The position numbers were made by a program, and so were the translations under genes. The notes under the pieces are model-generated. The model ran no database searches. It was not told the origin of the DNA and saw only the letters and a program-made list of their open reading frames with translations. Positions 34,050 to 47,000 of a DNA stretch of 64,000 nucleotides are shown here, piece after piece (position 1 is the stretch's first letter; every line of letters begins with the position of its first letter). The stretch comes from Saxidomus purpurata. Its lineage: Eukaryota > Mollusca > Bivalvia > Venerida > Veneridae. Location: the NCBI GenBank assembly GCA_022818135.1, contig JAFMSR010000016.1:3097290-3161289 (forward strand). The letters run 5' to 3'.

Positions 34050-36450
34050 TGGGGGCAGCCATTTTTGTTGTGAGTAACCTAAAACAACGCCTCTGATTGG
34101 ATGCTTTATAAAAGTTTAATTATCACTCTTCTGGAGCTTGCACGCTGCTAATTTTGTACTTACGCTGTCTACCAGTATCAGTAACCTGGATCTACAACAA
34201 ATCAACACATGAAAAGTGTTTTTAAACTTTTTATTTCTATATGTAACAAAATGACATAGACCTTTATGTTTTGCAATATTTTTTACTCGATGTGAGCCCC
34301 TGTCTGTTCGATCTTCTCCATTTCAATATTCTGAGAAGTAACTAAGTGCGTGGCACCTACACTTACCCTATGGAACCTAAAATAAACGAATAACATTACA
34401 AATTATTCAGTATACATTCCACACCTTTAAGACAACTCCACGGATTAAGTATCCAATTAAATTTCAATTAACAACAACAGTTTTTCTAATTGCATAATAT
34501 ATAACGCGTACCTCCTACTCTAGGGTGAAAAAATAACATAATGAAATAATGGTCACATGACTGACACGTGATCTGAGAAATAGAAATGATTGGCTGTAGC
34601 AAACATGGCCGGTGATTTTTCCCACGCTCATTTTTCCAAAGAAAATTGCTTATTCAATGTCATATTTTTTGGCATTAGTAAAATCACATGAAAATATATT
34701 GAAAAAGGTCATTTTTATAAAATCTTACCTTTGCACTTCGTACTTTTCACATTTTTATGTCAAACGAAAGTATTTTGTGTTTACTATAGTGTGTAATAGT
34801 AAATGACGTCATCAGAAGTCGCTTCCTCTTAATAAAGAGCAAAACAAAAATGGAGTCGAAATAGGGCATCGTCATTTCAGGGCACTCGACGATACCAGGG
34901 GCGTAGCTAGACCAATTTGTAATGTAGCCTGGTTCCCCACGATACCGGTGTACTTGATATATACGCCAACATGAACAGACAAAAAAACACTCACCTGTAC
35001 TTAATAAAAAGTTCAGTAATAAATTGACATCTAATCTTTTATTTAATCACAAAAACCATCATATCAGTCATGAAATACTAAGTCTGATAACTGTCAATGT
35101 AAGCTACCATTTTGATCATGAAATGTATGTCAACTTCACGCTACAGGTGTAATGGTAAAAATCGTAAAAGTATGGGCAGCCGTATCCTGTATTAACTTCA
35201 GTTTACATTGAAAATGCCTCAACTGTCTTACGAGTAACATCTTTATATTTAAATGGTTTTGTTTAACAATGAAAAGTTAGATTTATCAAGAAAACGTGTA
35301 ACAACTCGGAGGGAAAAATGTTACATTTCACCAAACTGTTAATTTTGTTCACAGTGTAGGCACACAACATTATGTTTATTCACAGTGTAGTCACTTAGAC
35401 ATGTCTACTCACAGAGTAAGTACTTATAAATACATGTCATTTCTTCAAAAAACATTTTTTTTAAATGTGTTCAGTGACCACATCATTCACTTAATTAACT
35501 ATTGTAATATAAAAAAACTTGTAGCTGTGAGACCAGACAGTTAAGGCGAACCATACTTCTATTATTTCCTGCCATTATCAGTGTCACATGACTTTTTATG
35601 AAAAGATGTGTGACGTCAGTAAAAGCGGCCGAACTTATTTTGGATATATAAAAATTATAATCAAATATGTTTTGCAAGGAAATCGGCCAAATGTGACTAG
35701 AAAGGGTATATTTTAGGCAAAATAGTGGTAGTTTGAGAGGCACATATAAAAATTTCCATCACATATTTTTCAGTTTAGCAGAAAATACGTTTTTACTGTA
35801 GAGAAACTGAAGTTAATCAAGCGTGAAAAAGTAATGATGTTGTAATACGAAAAAACGTGCGTTAAACCCTACAAACAAGACATAATGAAGAGCGACGTTA
35901 TTTACGGTATGGGAAACACCCTTACAAAACGGATTGGTTGCCGATTTTTGCTGAAAATACATATGCATCAATGTTAGGTACAATGTATATAATAAATTTA
36001 TTTTTAAATAAAAGGATAAGCATAATATACGCTTTTAAGTTTTAGGACCGCTAGATAAACTTCCCTGTTTCATTAGCAGAGCGAGGAAATTTGGCATTCT
36101 TAAATCATTTTAGTCCGTTTTGACAGGTCTGACAATTTCAAATAGGACACAATGGATAGTCGAGATTCATTGTTCCTTATTCAGGTACCGGCGGGGAATT
36201 TTTGGACAGTTTTGAATAATTAAGGCCTCTTAACAGATACATACGTAGGATCTGTTAGTCCTTTGAGAAAATCATACGCTTTTAAGACTGCAGGCTTTCA
36301 TTCAAATGAAGTCCATATTGTTCAACATGTGGAGGGAAGTGAGCGAGGAAAATTTGAGCATTTTAAAGCCATTTTTGGCCCTTTTTGTGAGAACAAACAG
36401 GTACGATCTGGATCTATCGCTTTTGACTCTAACCCCTCACACTCTCATTT
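34050..36450. other. AT-rich DNA, no gene seen
   Basis: CAGGGGCGTAGCTAGA at about 34897 resembles a common DNA-transposon end, but no partner end was found. A short ACAGTGTAG repeat occurs near 35353-35390. Open frames here are short and unconvincing. Confidence 0.4.
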
Positions 36451-36454
36451 TTTG

Positions 36455-36700
36455 TCGAGCTCGCCTGTGGTGAGCTCGATATAGTTGTCACTTTTGGCGG
36501 TTCGGTGTATGTGCGTGCGTCCGATTTTGTCCGGACCATTATCTTTTTCATGCATAGAGGGATTTTGATGTTACTTGGCACAAATGTTCTTGGCACGATT
36601 TTGTTTAAGTGACCTACATGTACAACGGAGCAAACTTTGAACTATCTCTAACATCAGAAAAAATCAGATAATACTCGCAGGGTCCCGGGACCCCCTACCA
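36455..36700 (+). mobile_element. Minisatellite-type element, 5' end only
   Basis: TCGAGCTCGCC pairs with GGTGAGCTCGA as a 5' hairpin. The words GTGCGTGCGTCCGATTTTG and ATTTTGATGTTACTTGGCAC follow, the start of a first monomer. No array or tail follows, so this is a truncated sixth family or subfamily. Confidence 0.55.
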
Positions 36701-37149
36701 TTCAATTTTAGGGGTCCCTGGTAATATTTGTGAGTCCCCAATACTAAAAGGAGTATTTTACTCTAAAATATTTTTTATTGTGCTGAAGTCAGTTTCACTA
36801 GAAATTACAATGCTTTGTAAATTGTTTTTACACTCGAAACAAGCAGTGTCTTATACTGTATTCTTTGCATAAATAAAACATGTCATACGATCAAAGAACT
36901 TACTGGCATCTTAACAGCCGGTTTAATTATAAACATGTGTAATTGGTCCTTATTGTTCCCAATCACTGCTAATCCGTTTAATAATCGATGTTTACTCAAC
37001 TATTAAATTGACAATAAACATCACACATGAAAAGGCACATGTCAACCTTTAAATTGCTCTGTTGTCTCAGCACTTTTGATTGGCTTACCTTTTTTTATTG
37101 ACCAATGAAAGCTGATGTAACAAACGGTAGCGAGTAGGCGGTGCAGTAT

Positions 37150-37772
37150 CGAGAAAACTTTTAGATATGTAGCATGTGGCTAGTGCACCTCTACCAAGAT
37201 TGTTCAAATTATGACCCCATGGTCAAAATTGACCCCGCCGGGGGGGATCATTTATTTTACAAAGGCGTATATAGGAAAACTTATTTGGTATATAACATTA
37301 TCTAGTGATCTTCCACCAGGCAAGTGGACTTGTACCAAGGTGAGTGATATAGGGCCATCTTGGCCCTCTTGTTCTTTTATTCATCACCTAATCACTTCTT
37401 TAAGTTATTTTTTTGGGGGGGGGGGGGAGTCACTTGGTTTTACATAGGCTCATATAGGAAAAATCTTCTTCTCTGAAACCACAAGGCGTAGAGCTGAGAT
37501 ATTTGGCATGTAGCATTGTCTAGTGGACCTTTACCAAAATTGTTCAAATCATGACCCCCGGGTTACCAGGAGGGGGGAAAGCACTTGATTTCACATAGGC
37601 TTATATAGGGAAAACTTTAAAAAACACAAGGCCGACAGGCAGATAATAGATATTTGAAATGTTACTTAGCATTGTGTAGTGGACCTCTATGAATTATGTT
37701 AGAATCATGACCCCATTTATTGTAGCAAATGATTGTCAGGTGAGCGATTTAGGGCCATCATGGCCCTCTTGT
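37150..37772 (+). mobile_element. Family H2 fragments with two 3' ends
   Basis: Monomer sequence ends at a complete H2 tail (GGGCCATCTTGGCCCTCTTGT, hairpin plus terminus, 37372). About 40 bp of non-element DNA follows, matching the DNA after the H2 tail at 52193. Then comes a G run, a second partial monomer set, and a second H2 tail ending at 37772 (GGGCCATCATGGCCC then TCTTGT). Confidence 0.75.
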
Positions 37773-38590
37773 GTTTGTATCTAAACTGTTACAATTGCAA
37801 AAGAAAACAAGGAAAATCATGGACATGTGAGGCCACGAAACTATGTGACAATCGGGGAAACAACATACTTATGGGCTAATGGGATCTAGGAAATGTATGA
37901 GCAGCTAGCTAAAGGAATTATAGAAAATACAACTGCAAAGCTGCAGGACACAAACTGAAAAATATAGTATGAAAGCCTTGAGTATATGATGGGAACCATA
38001 TGACCATTGACTCTTGACCATTCCATTTTTGTTTTAGAGTCAAGGCCCTTGAGTTACAAAGTCTACTGAATAAACTGATGTTCGACAATTTTTTTCTCTC
38101 TCAAAATGGTGGGATCCCAAGTTTTGGTGAGGGACACCAAATTTTACCAGTAGGGATTCCTCAGGGACACCACTCAGAAAAGTTGGTGTCAAGGCCTGTT
38201 TATTACTTAAATACATTTACTGCTCTCAGATGTTATAGTGTTGATATTATAAAGAAATATCTTAGAGTGTTGAAATGATGTGCCTACTGTCGAAGTTGCG
38301 GTCATGCTCCTTTAGTTATTTATGTAGGTGTTTTGTTAGTCTGGTGTTACCTGCCCCTACCCATAAGGTACAGGTCAGGCAAAGCTCAATAATAGTGGCG
38401 CTCATACAATCATTTTGTACATTGAGTTTATAGGGGGTTCCCTTTTATGTAGGAGTTGATCGTTTAAAAAAGTTCGCAGTATTTGATATGTCAATACAAA
38501 TTAAGCCCAATGTAAGTTGCTATTAATATTTGATTGACCAATAAACTATAACTAACTTTATAAATGATTAACAGAAAAAGTAGCCGTATT
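37773..38590. other. No gene seen
   Basis: A 66-codon frame at 38078-38278 is unremarkable. No repeat partner was recognised in the window. Confidence 0.4.
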
Positions 38591-38594
38591 TAAA

Positions 38595-40609
38595 GATGTT
38601 TGTGGTTTTTTTTGGCCTATTTTGGCCGAAATTTGGCCCCATTCCCCTCCAAAATTAATATATATTTTCCCCCATTTTTGGCAAAAAATTCCCCTCAAAA
38701 TGTTGAAAAAATCTTTGATTTATTTAATCAGGAGTTGGCCATTCTTGTTATAAAGTTTTCATGAATTAAAATGCTTCAGAATCACTTCTTGCATCTATTT
38801 GATACCTCACACGAGAAATAGCCGGCTGGAAATCGCCGTTTTTTTTGTTTGTCATATATTTTCGCGACCCCGATTTTTGTTATTTTTTCAACGAAAACGC
38901 TGTTCCAAAGATTAAAAAAGATACTAATACAATGTTTTCAGTTGAAAATAGCAGTATTATTTATAATTCACTTGTGTTTTAACACCAATGATGCTAAGTT
39001 ATGGTTCTGACACCAGTATTTTTATTAGCTCACCTGAGCTGGCTCAGGGTGAGCTATTAGGATCGATGATTATCCGTCGTCCGTCCACATTTAGTTCGTT
39101 AACACTCTAGTGGTCACATTTTTGCCTCAATTGTCACGAAACTTGGTCAGGATGTTTGTCCCAGTAATTACTCGGACGAGTTCGAATATGGGTCATCTCG
39201 GATGAAAAACTAGGTCACATGATCTAAAAATAGAAAAAGCTTGTTAACACTCTAGAGGCTACTGTTTCAGTCCAAATATCCTGGCAATTTGTCAGAAAGG
39301 TTGTTTGGTTGATTTCTAGCTCAAGTTTTAATATGGGTCACCTGGGGTCAAAAACTAGGTCACACAGCCCAAATATGGAAAAACGTGGTTAACACTCTAG
39401 AGGTAACATTTTCAGCCCAAATATCCTGGAAGTTTGTCAGAAAGGTTGTTTCTATGATTTCTAGCTGAAGTTCGAATATGGGTCATATGGGGTCAAAAAC
39501 TAGGTCACACAGCCTGAATATGGAAAAACCTTGTTAACACTCTAGAGGTAACATTTTCAGCCCAAATATCCTGGAAATATGTCAGAAAGGTTGTTTCAAT
39601 GATTTCTAGCCCAGGTTCGAATATGGGTCATCTGGGGTCAAAAACTAGGTCACAGAGCCCAAATATGGAAAAACTTTGTTAACACTCTAGATGTTACATT
39701 TTCAGCCCAAATATCCTTGATATTTGTCAGAAAGGTTGTTTTGATGATTTCTAGCTCAAGTTCGAATATGGGTCATCTGGGGTCAAAAACTAGGTCACAG
39801 AGCCCAAATGTGGAAAAACCTTGTAAACACTCTAGAGGTACCATTTTCAGCCCAAATATTCTGGAAATTTGTCAGAAAGATTGTTTCGATGATTTCTAGC
39901 TCAAGTTCGAATATGGGTCATCTGGGGTCAAAAACTAGGTCACAGAGCCCAAATGTGGAAAAACTTTGTTAACACTCTAGAGGTAACATTTTCAGCCCAA
40001 ATGTACTGGAAATTTGTCAGAAAGGTTGTTTCGATGATTTCAAGCTCAAGTTTCAATATGGGTCATCTGGGGTCAAAAACTAGGTCACAGAGCCCAAATA
40101 TGGAAAAGCCTTGTTAATACTCTAGAGGTTACATTTTCAGCCCAAATATCCTGGAAATTTGTCAGAAAGGTTGTTTCTATGATTTCTAGCTCAAGTTCGA
40201 ATATGGGTCATCTTGGGTCAAAAACTAGGTCACAGAGCCCAAATATGGAAAAACCTTGTTAACACTCTAGAGGTAACATTTTCAGCCCAAATATCCTGGA
40301 AATTTGTCAGAAAGGTTGTTTCGATGATTTCTAGCAACTTTGTTAAAAGCAGTTGTACTCGGGTGAGCGATAAAGGGCCATCATGGTCCTCTTGTGTAAA
40401 AGTTTGTCATGTGAAATTCTTATGTCTTCTCTTTATATTTGGGAAAAAAATAATGTAATTTGCATACTTGATGGTTTTGGTTCTTTATTACATTTTTAAA
40501 CAGTATATTTTATACATTTTAGAAAAATTCCCCTTTTCTGGCAAAATGACTTAAAATTCCCTTCCCAACGGGCCCGCCACCTTTCCCCTCAGACTGAAAA
40601 AAATCACTG
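38595..40609 (-). mobile_element. MITE A, second copy, split by an H1 element
   Basis: 38600-39025 and 40396-40609 together match, in reverse, 29703-30355. They are interrupted by the H1 element at 39026-40395. The right end is AAATCACTG (40609); the left end is decayed. No convincing target duplication is visible for this copy. Confidence 0.8.
39026..40395 (+). mobile_element. Minisatellite element family H1, copy a
   Basis: The 5' end T|TAGCTCACCTGAGC folds on GCTCAGGGTGAGCT, followed by the CCGTCGTCCGTCC header. About eight monomers of 145 bp follow (GGTAACATTTTCAGCCC; GGTCAAAAACTAGGTCACA). The tail has CTCGGGTGAGCGAT (inverted copy of the 5' arm), hairpin GGGCCATCATGGTCC, and terminal TCTTGT at 40395. 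Both boundaries are supported by the uninterrupted MITE copy at 29703-30355. No transposase or Rep/helicase frame is present. Confidence 0.85.
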
Positions 40610-40679
40610 TAGATTTTTGTTGACATTTTCGGATATTCAGTCTATACTATTGTAAGCAGGTGATTTGATTGTTCTCCAT

Positions 40680-40745
40680 GGATCAGTGGTTATGTCACTG
40701 GCTCTCTAATTTTGCGGATGAGGTTCACAGCCCACCACTGCCACT
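40680..40745 (+). repeat. tRNA-like fragment in the duplicated spacer
   Basis: GATCAGTGGTTATGTCACTGG (A-box-like) and GAGGTTCACAGCCCACC (B-box-like) are suitably spaced. The same stretch recurs about 2.3 kb downstream (42990-43055) as part of the tandem duplication. Probably a SINE remnant. Confidence 0.4.
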
Positions 40746-40762
40746 TAATTTTTTCTGCTTTT

Positions 40763-41695
40763 TAGCTCACCTGAGCTGGCTCAGGGTGAGCTATTAGGAT
40801 CGATGATTGTCCGTCGTCCGTCCACATTTAGTTCGTTAACACTCTAGTGGTCACATTTTTTCCTCAATTGTCACGAAACTTGGTCAGGATGTTTGTCCCA
40901 GTAATTACTCGGACGAGTTCGAATATGGGTCATCTCGGATGAAAAACTAGGTCACATGACCCAAAAATAGAAATATCTTGTTAAGGCTCTAGAGGCTTTC
41001 AGTCCAATATCCTGGCAATTTGTCAGAAAGGTTGTTTGGTTGATTTCTAGCTCAAGTTTTAATATGGGTCACCTTGGGTCAAAAACTAGGTCACACAGCC
41101 CAAATATGGATAAACCTTGTTAACACTCTAGAGGTAACATTTTCAGCCCAAATATCCTGGAAATTTGTCAGAAAGGTTGTTAAGATGATTTATAGCTCAA
41201 GTTTGAATATGGGTCATATGGGGTCAAAAACTAGGTCACACAGCCCAAATGTGGAAAAACCTTGTTAACACTCTAAAGGTTACATTTTCAGCCCAAATAT
41301 CCTAGAAATTTGTCAGAAAGGTTGTTTCGATGATTTCTAGCTCAAGTTTCAATATGGGTCATCTGGGGTCAAAAACTAGGTCACAGAGCCCAAATATGGA
41401 AAAGCCTTGTTGATACTCTAGAGGTAACATTTTCAGCCCAAATATCCTTGATATTTGTCAGAAAGGTTGTTTCTATGATTTCTAGCTCAAGTTCGAATAT
41501 GGGTCATCTGGGGTCAAAAACTAGGTCACAGAGCCCAAATATGGAAAAACCTTGTTAACACTCTAGAGGTAACATTTTCAGCCCAAATATCCTGGAAATT
41601 TGTCAGAAAGGTTGTTTCGATGATTTCTAGCAACTTTGTTAATTAAAAGCAGTTGTACTCGGGTGAGCGATAAAGGGCCATCATGGTCCTCTTGT
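40763..41695 (+). mobile_element. Family H1, copy b (recombinant)
   Basis: The head and first monomers match copy c (shared variants such as AGAAATATCTTGTTAAGGC). The tail and 3' flank match copy a (CGATAAAGGGCCATCATGG, then GTAAAAGTTTGTCATG). It is therefore the hybrid expected from unequal crossing-over between a and c. Confidence 0.85.
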
Positions 41696-41814
41696 GTAAA
41701 AGTTTGTCATGTGAAATTCTTATGTCTTCTCTTTATATTTGGGAAAAAAATAATGTAATTTGCATACTTGATGGTTTTGGTTCTTTATTACATTTTTAAA
41801 CAGTATATTTTATA

Positions 41815-42815
41815 CACTGGCACCAGAGTACTGAACTGCCCTGTAATGTTAACAAAATACCAAAAGTATACCTAAATAACACACTATCATGAAAAAAATA
41901 CACAAAAATGGTAAAAAAGTTATTTTCTGACAAACCCCGATATACACTGTTCTATATTATTCACATGGTGTTGAACGTTTTCGACAGGGGGTCCGGTCCC
42001 TGCTCTTTTGGTACTATTCAAGCAAACAATCGAAGATCAACAGCGGTCGCGTTTAACAGACAAAATATTTATCTACCAAACTGGCAAGTAACACTTTTTA
42101 AAAAGCTACCGTTTCTGTAAAATTCTTCATGAATATTGAGCTATTTCGCTCTCTCCATTTTCTTGATATTTTCTGTCACTGCTTACTTCCGGTTCAACTC
42201 AAATGACCTTTCAAACACGTCATACGGTTATGCACAGAAGTGATACTTTGCGCAGCTTACGTAACGTTTTACAAATTGTTTTTACAGTAAACAAATTTCC
42301 TGTACCTGCTTGTCCACAAGTTAACAGGTTACGGCCGCTGTAAGCGGCATTCAGCATTGTTTACATACGAAATACACTAATTTGACACAGTGCGCGAAAT
42401 ATAACGCGGAATATTTTCAACCAATGAAAACTTATTGTTTCAAAATTGAAAAGTTAACCGGAAGTCGGCAGTGACAGAAAAACACCATGAAAACGGAGAG
42501 AGCGAAATGGCGCAATATTCTTGAAGAATTTTATAGAAACGGTAGCTTTTAAAAAAGTGTTACTTACCAGTTTGGTAGATAAATATATTGTCTGTTAAAC
42601 GCGACTGCTGTTTATCTTCAATTGCTTGCTTGAACAGTACAAAAAGAGTGGGGACCGGACCCCCTGTCGAAAACGTTCAACACCATGTGAATAATATAGA
42701 ACAGTGTATACGGGGGTTTGTCAGTAAATGACTGTTTACCATTATTTGTGAATTTTTTCATGATAGTGTGTTATTTAGGTATATTTTTTGGCATTTTAGT
42801 ACTCTGGTGCCAGTG
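41815..42815. mobile_element. hAT-type MITE with long inverted arms, 1,001 bp
   Basis: Ends CACTGGCACCAGAGTACT and its reverse complement lie inside an exact 8-bp target duplication ATTTTATA (41807-41814, 42816-42823). The inverted arms extend about 350 bp with high similarity (for example GACAGGGGGTCCGGTCCC on both), leaving a central loop of about 300 bp. The empty site is present about 1.3 kb upstream in the duplicated flank (around 40510). It has no coding capacity. Confidence 0.9.
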
Positions 42816-43072
42816 ATTTTATACATTTTTAAAAAATTCCCCTTTTCTGGCAAAATGACTTAAAATTCCCTTCCCAACGGGCCCCGCCACCTTTCCCCTC
42901 AGACTGAAAAAAATCACTGTAGATTTTTGTTGACATTTTCGGATATTCAGTCTATGCTATTGTAAGCAGGTGATTTGATTGTTCTCCATGGATCAGTGGT
43001 TATGTCACTGGCTCTCTAATTTTGCGGATTAGGTTCACAGCCCACCACTGCCACTTAATTTTTTCTGCTTTT

Positions 43073-44094
43073 TAGCTCACCTGAGCTGGCTCAGGGTGAG
43101 CTATTAGGATCGATGATTGTCCGTCGTCCGTCCACATTTAGTTCGTTAACACTCTAGTGGTCACATTTTTTCCTCAATTGTCACGAAACTTGGTCAGGAT
43201 GTTTGTCCCAGTAATTACTCGGACGAGTTCGAATATGGGTCATCTCGGATGAAAAACTAGGTCACATGACCCAAAAATAGAAATATCTTGTTAAGGCTCT
43301 AGAGGCTTTCAGTCCAAATATCCTGGCAATTTGTCAGAAAGGTTGTTTGGTTGATTTCTAGCTCAAGTTTTAATATGGGTCACCTGGGGTCAAAAACTAG
43401 GTCACACAGCCCAAATATGGATAAACCTTGTTAACACTCTAGATCTCGAGGTAACATTTTCAGCCCAAATATCCTGGAAATTTGTCAGAAAGGTTGTTAA
43501 GATGATTTCTAGCTCAAGTTTGAATATGGGTCATATGGGGTCAAAAACTAGGTCACACAGCCCAAATGTGGAAAAACCTTGTTAACACTCTAAAGGTTAC
43601 ATTTTCAGCCCAAATATCCTAGAAATTTGTCAGAAAGGTTGTTTCGATGATTTCTAGCTCAAGTTTCAATATGGGTCATCTGGGGTCAAAAACTAGGTCA
43701 CAGAGCCCAAATATGGAAAAGCCTTGTTGATACTCTAGAGGTAACATTTTCAGCCCAAATATCCTTGATATTTGTCAGAAAGGTTGTTTCTATGATTTCT
43801 AGCTCAAGTTCGAATATGGGTCATCTGGGGTCAAAAACTTAAGGTCACAGAGCCCAAATATGGAAAAACCTTGTTAACACTTTAGAGGTAACATTTTCAG
43901 CCCAAATATCCTGGAAATTTGTCGGAAAGGTTGTTTCGATGATTTCTAGCTCAAGTTCGAATATGGGTCATCTGGGGTCAAAAACTAGGTCAAGGAGCCC
44001 AAATATGGAAAAGCCTTGTTAATACTCTAGAGGTAACATTTTCAGCCCAAATATCCTGCAAATTTGTCAGAAAGGTTGTTTTGATGATTTCTAG
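43073..44094 (+). mobile_element. Family H1, copy c (3'-truncated)
   Basis: Same head and early monomers as copy b. It breaks off inside a monomer at GATGATTTCTAG (44094) without hairpin or TCTTGT. Confidence 0.85.
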
Positions 44095-47000
44095 TTTCCA
44101 GGAAGTGGACTCGAGAGGGACTCGATCAGCTAAAAGCTTCACAATCGAGCTAAAATAAATTGATATAAACTAAAAGTCCTTCCTACTCAATATTTTAAAA
44201 CAATTTCCTATAAACCAAGAGATACAAGTAGAAAAGTTGCTGCGGGTCGCAGCAAAGAAGATAGCATAGCCCAAGGTTATATGATGATGACGACTTGTAT
44301 TAAAGGCAGAACTGTATTAGACTTCGGAACATGATTTTGAGACGTTAAAAAACTAGAGAGAGACATATAAAATCGACTGATTTTCTTCACTTGACTAGAA
44401 CTGCCAACAAGAGTAGCCATATTGACCCTATATCGTCCACCTGAGTGCATGGCCTACTTATTACACAATGTGATCAAAATCAACCTTGATCTATATGTGT
44501 TCCAGATTTAGTTAGGTCATCATCAAGACCGGAAGATTCTGGCTAATTCTCATAAAAATTGGTTATAAAATGTTACTTTTAAAGCAAAAAATAGTTATCT
44601 CTTGATCTGATCTTGTTACCTAGTTTTGGATCCAAGGTGACCACCATTTCAATATAACAAGAATAAATGCCAGAAGTCTTGTCAGAATTTCAAAATGTTT
44701 TGCAATACCAATATAATCACATGGATACTCTTAATATACTTTACAACTTTAATACAGGGGCCGATTGATTAAAACCAAGGAATAGAAAGAAGCAAGTTTT
44801 TTTCAAATTTTCAAATTACACTGAGTCTTGCAATTGACATGACGCCGACTGTCAATCAAATCGTTCGACTGACCAATCAAAAGGCACTATTTTTACACAC
44901 CTCCACGCATTCTGTTTTTGAGAGTTTACCTCCGACATGTGGTAGAGGAGCTTGCGTATGTAGGGTCATTGTCTTCGTGGATAATTGAATGTTTTATGTA
45001 AAAAAAATATATAAAAATGATAAAAAGTAAATTTAATTACTACGAAGGGTTTTATATCAAGTTAACACCAAGAACTGAAAGAAATTTAAATGATACTTTG
45101 CTTACAGAAACAGTTAAACCGGCACTAGATCGTGACCACGGAGCTAATGTGTATATAATATTATGGTCCGTGTCGTGAACCATGTTTCGGTTACTTTTGT
45201 CATACTATAATAATTCATATCTAGATTAATTAAAATCTTTTTGCAAACGCTTTAGTTTTTCACGGTAACTTTCAGCGGAAAGAATGTATAGTTTAGTTAT
45301 AATCATATACTTCGTCTATGCATGGAGACTAAAAGTATGCTTTGTCGGCAAGTATCATACGAAACCTTAATTTCTAGGAATAATATTAGAATTAATAATT
45401 ATGGTTTTTAACTAATATTAAATATAGATAGGCAGAGGGCAATTGTTAAGAAGTTTAAAAAAAATGTAATCTGCACTAACTGTACGCATTACATATTATG
45501 TATGTTCTGACACAAATATTTTGTAAATTGCGACTTCAAACATACGTGCTGCATTTATTCTTGCATAACCGATGGCTGTTTTCTATGTCATGGACCTATA
45601 AACAGACACGTGTCAAGAAAGATGATACATAATATACAGTGTGACATCTTGCCTTTATTTCGGTAAGTCACTGCGAGATATGTTTGTTATGTATCTCAAT
45701 GCCGCCCTGCTTGACTGGTCGGATTTCATGGTACAATAAACATGTATGATCCATCTAATTAAAACTTGAATGTTTCGTTTGTATTTAATAGGTAATAATT
45801 GTTTGTCCTCTGACATCGCTATCACCATTATAAGTGCCGATTTGCCAATTAACTTTGAAACTTCAAACTTTTATATTTTGATACATCTTGAGAACAAAAT
45901 ACCATGATACATGTAAATACTGACTACGGCGTGCAAAAAGTACTATATATGAACGAGCATATTTTCCATGGTGGTGAAAAAAAACCCTGTGAAAATGCAT
46001 CGTAAATACACTTTTTTACATTACTATATATAAAATGTTTTTTTTTATTATATATTTAAAATATTTTCCGTTTCGAGATCCTTTCGGCATTTTGTACGCT
46101 CATTTCCCCCGTCTTGAAGGGTAAGTTTAAAATGTATGTACTTAATGCGTGATTGGATCTTGTTCATTTATAAAAAGGAAACATAAAATTTCGATAAACA
46201 AAACAAAAAATCCCTTTTAAATGTGCTTCTAACCCAGTCAAAATGTGCAAGATCAGCATGTAGATACTGCCTGAACACTAAAGCGTGTCCGAGGTTTTGT
46301 TATCTATCGATCGCATGGTCGGTAGGCGGAGCGATCGATACTTTCGCGTCATGTCAATTACGACAATATACCCGTCAAATCCCTGGTTGCATTGTTTTAT
46401 GCTATACTAATTGCTTATGACTACAATAACTGTGCAAAGACATATATACAAAATTTATACAAATATATTAAGTGGAAGTGTATATTACCGTTCTTGCAAG
46501 GAAAACTTCGTGGCATACAGACTGTAATATTTCCCAGAGCAGTAAGTATAAGATGATGTTCTATTTAATCCTTTTTTTTACAATATGTCAGAGTTTTTAA
46601 TAGAGCAAAATCTAGAAATGTGTGCATCCAAAGGAAACGGATGCTCCCGCTTTGTGCTATTCAGTAACATACAAGTATGAAAATGTATAACGACTATCAT
46701 ACAGGTGCACACATGTGTTTCTCTGAATTATTAAGTGCAAATGTGGCCATAATCGAACTTGACCTGTAAAGATGGATATTTACGAATGTAAATTGTATAT
46801 AGTGGTCATCTGTAGTGAGCATAGGCTATATTCAATGCATTGTTACTGTACTTTCTATGCGAATTTTAAATTTTTAAACAATTTTCCTGACCATCATAAT
46901 GGGGAGAAACAGTCCCGCAAAGATCGTAATGGCGGGTCTTTCAATTTGGAAAATTTTAATTGTTGGGGGTAAAAGACTACACCACGGAAAGCACGAAACG

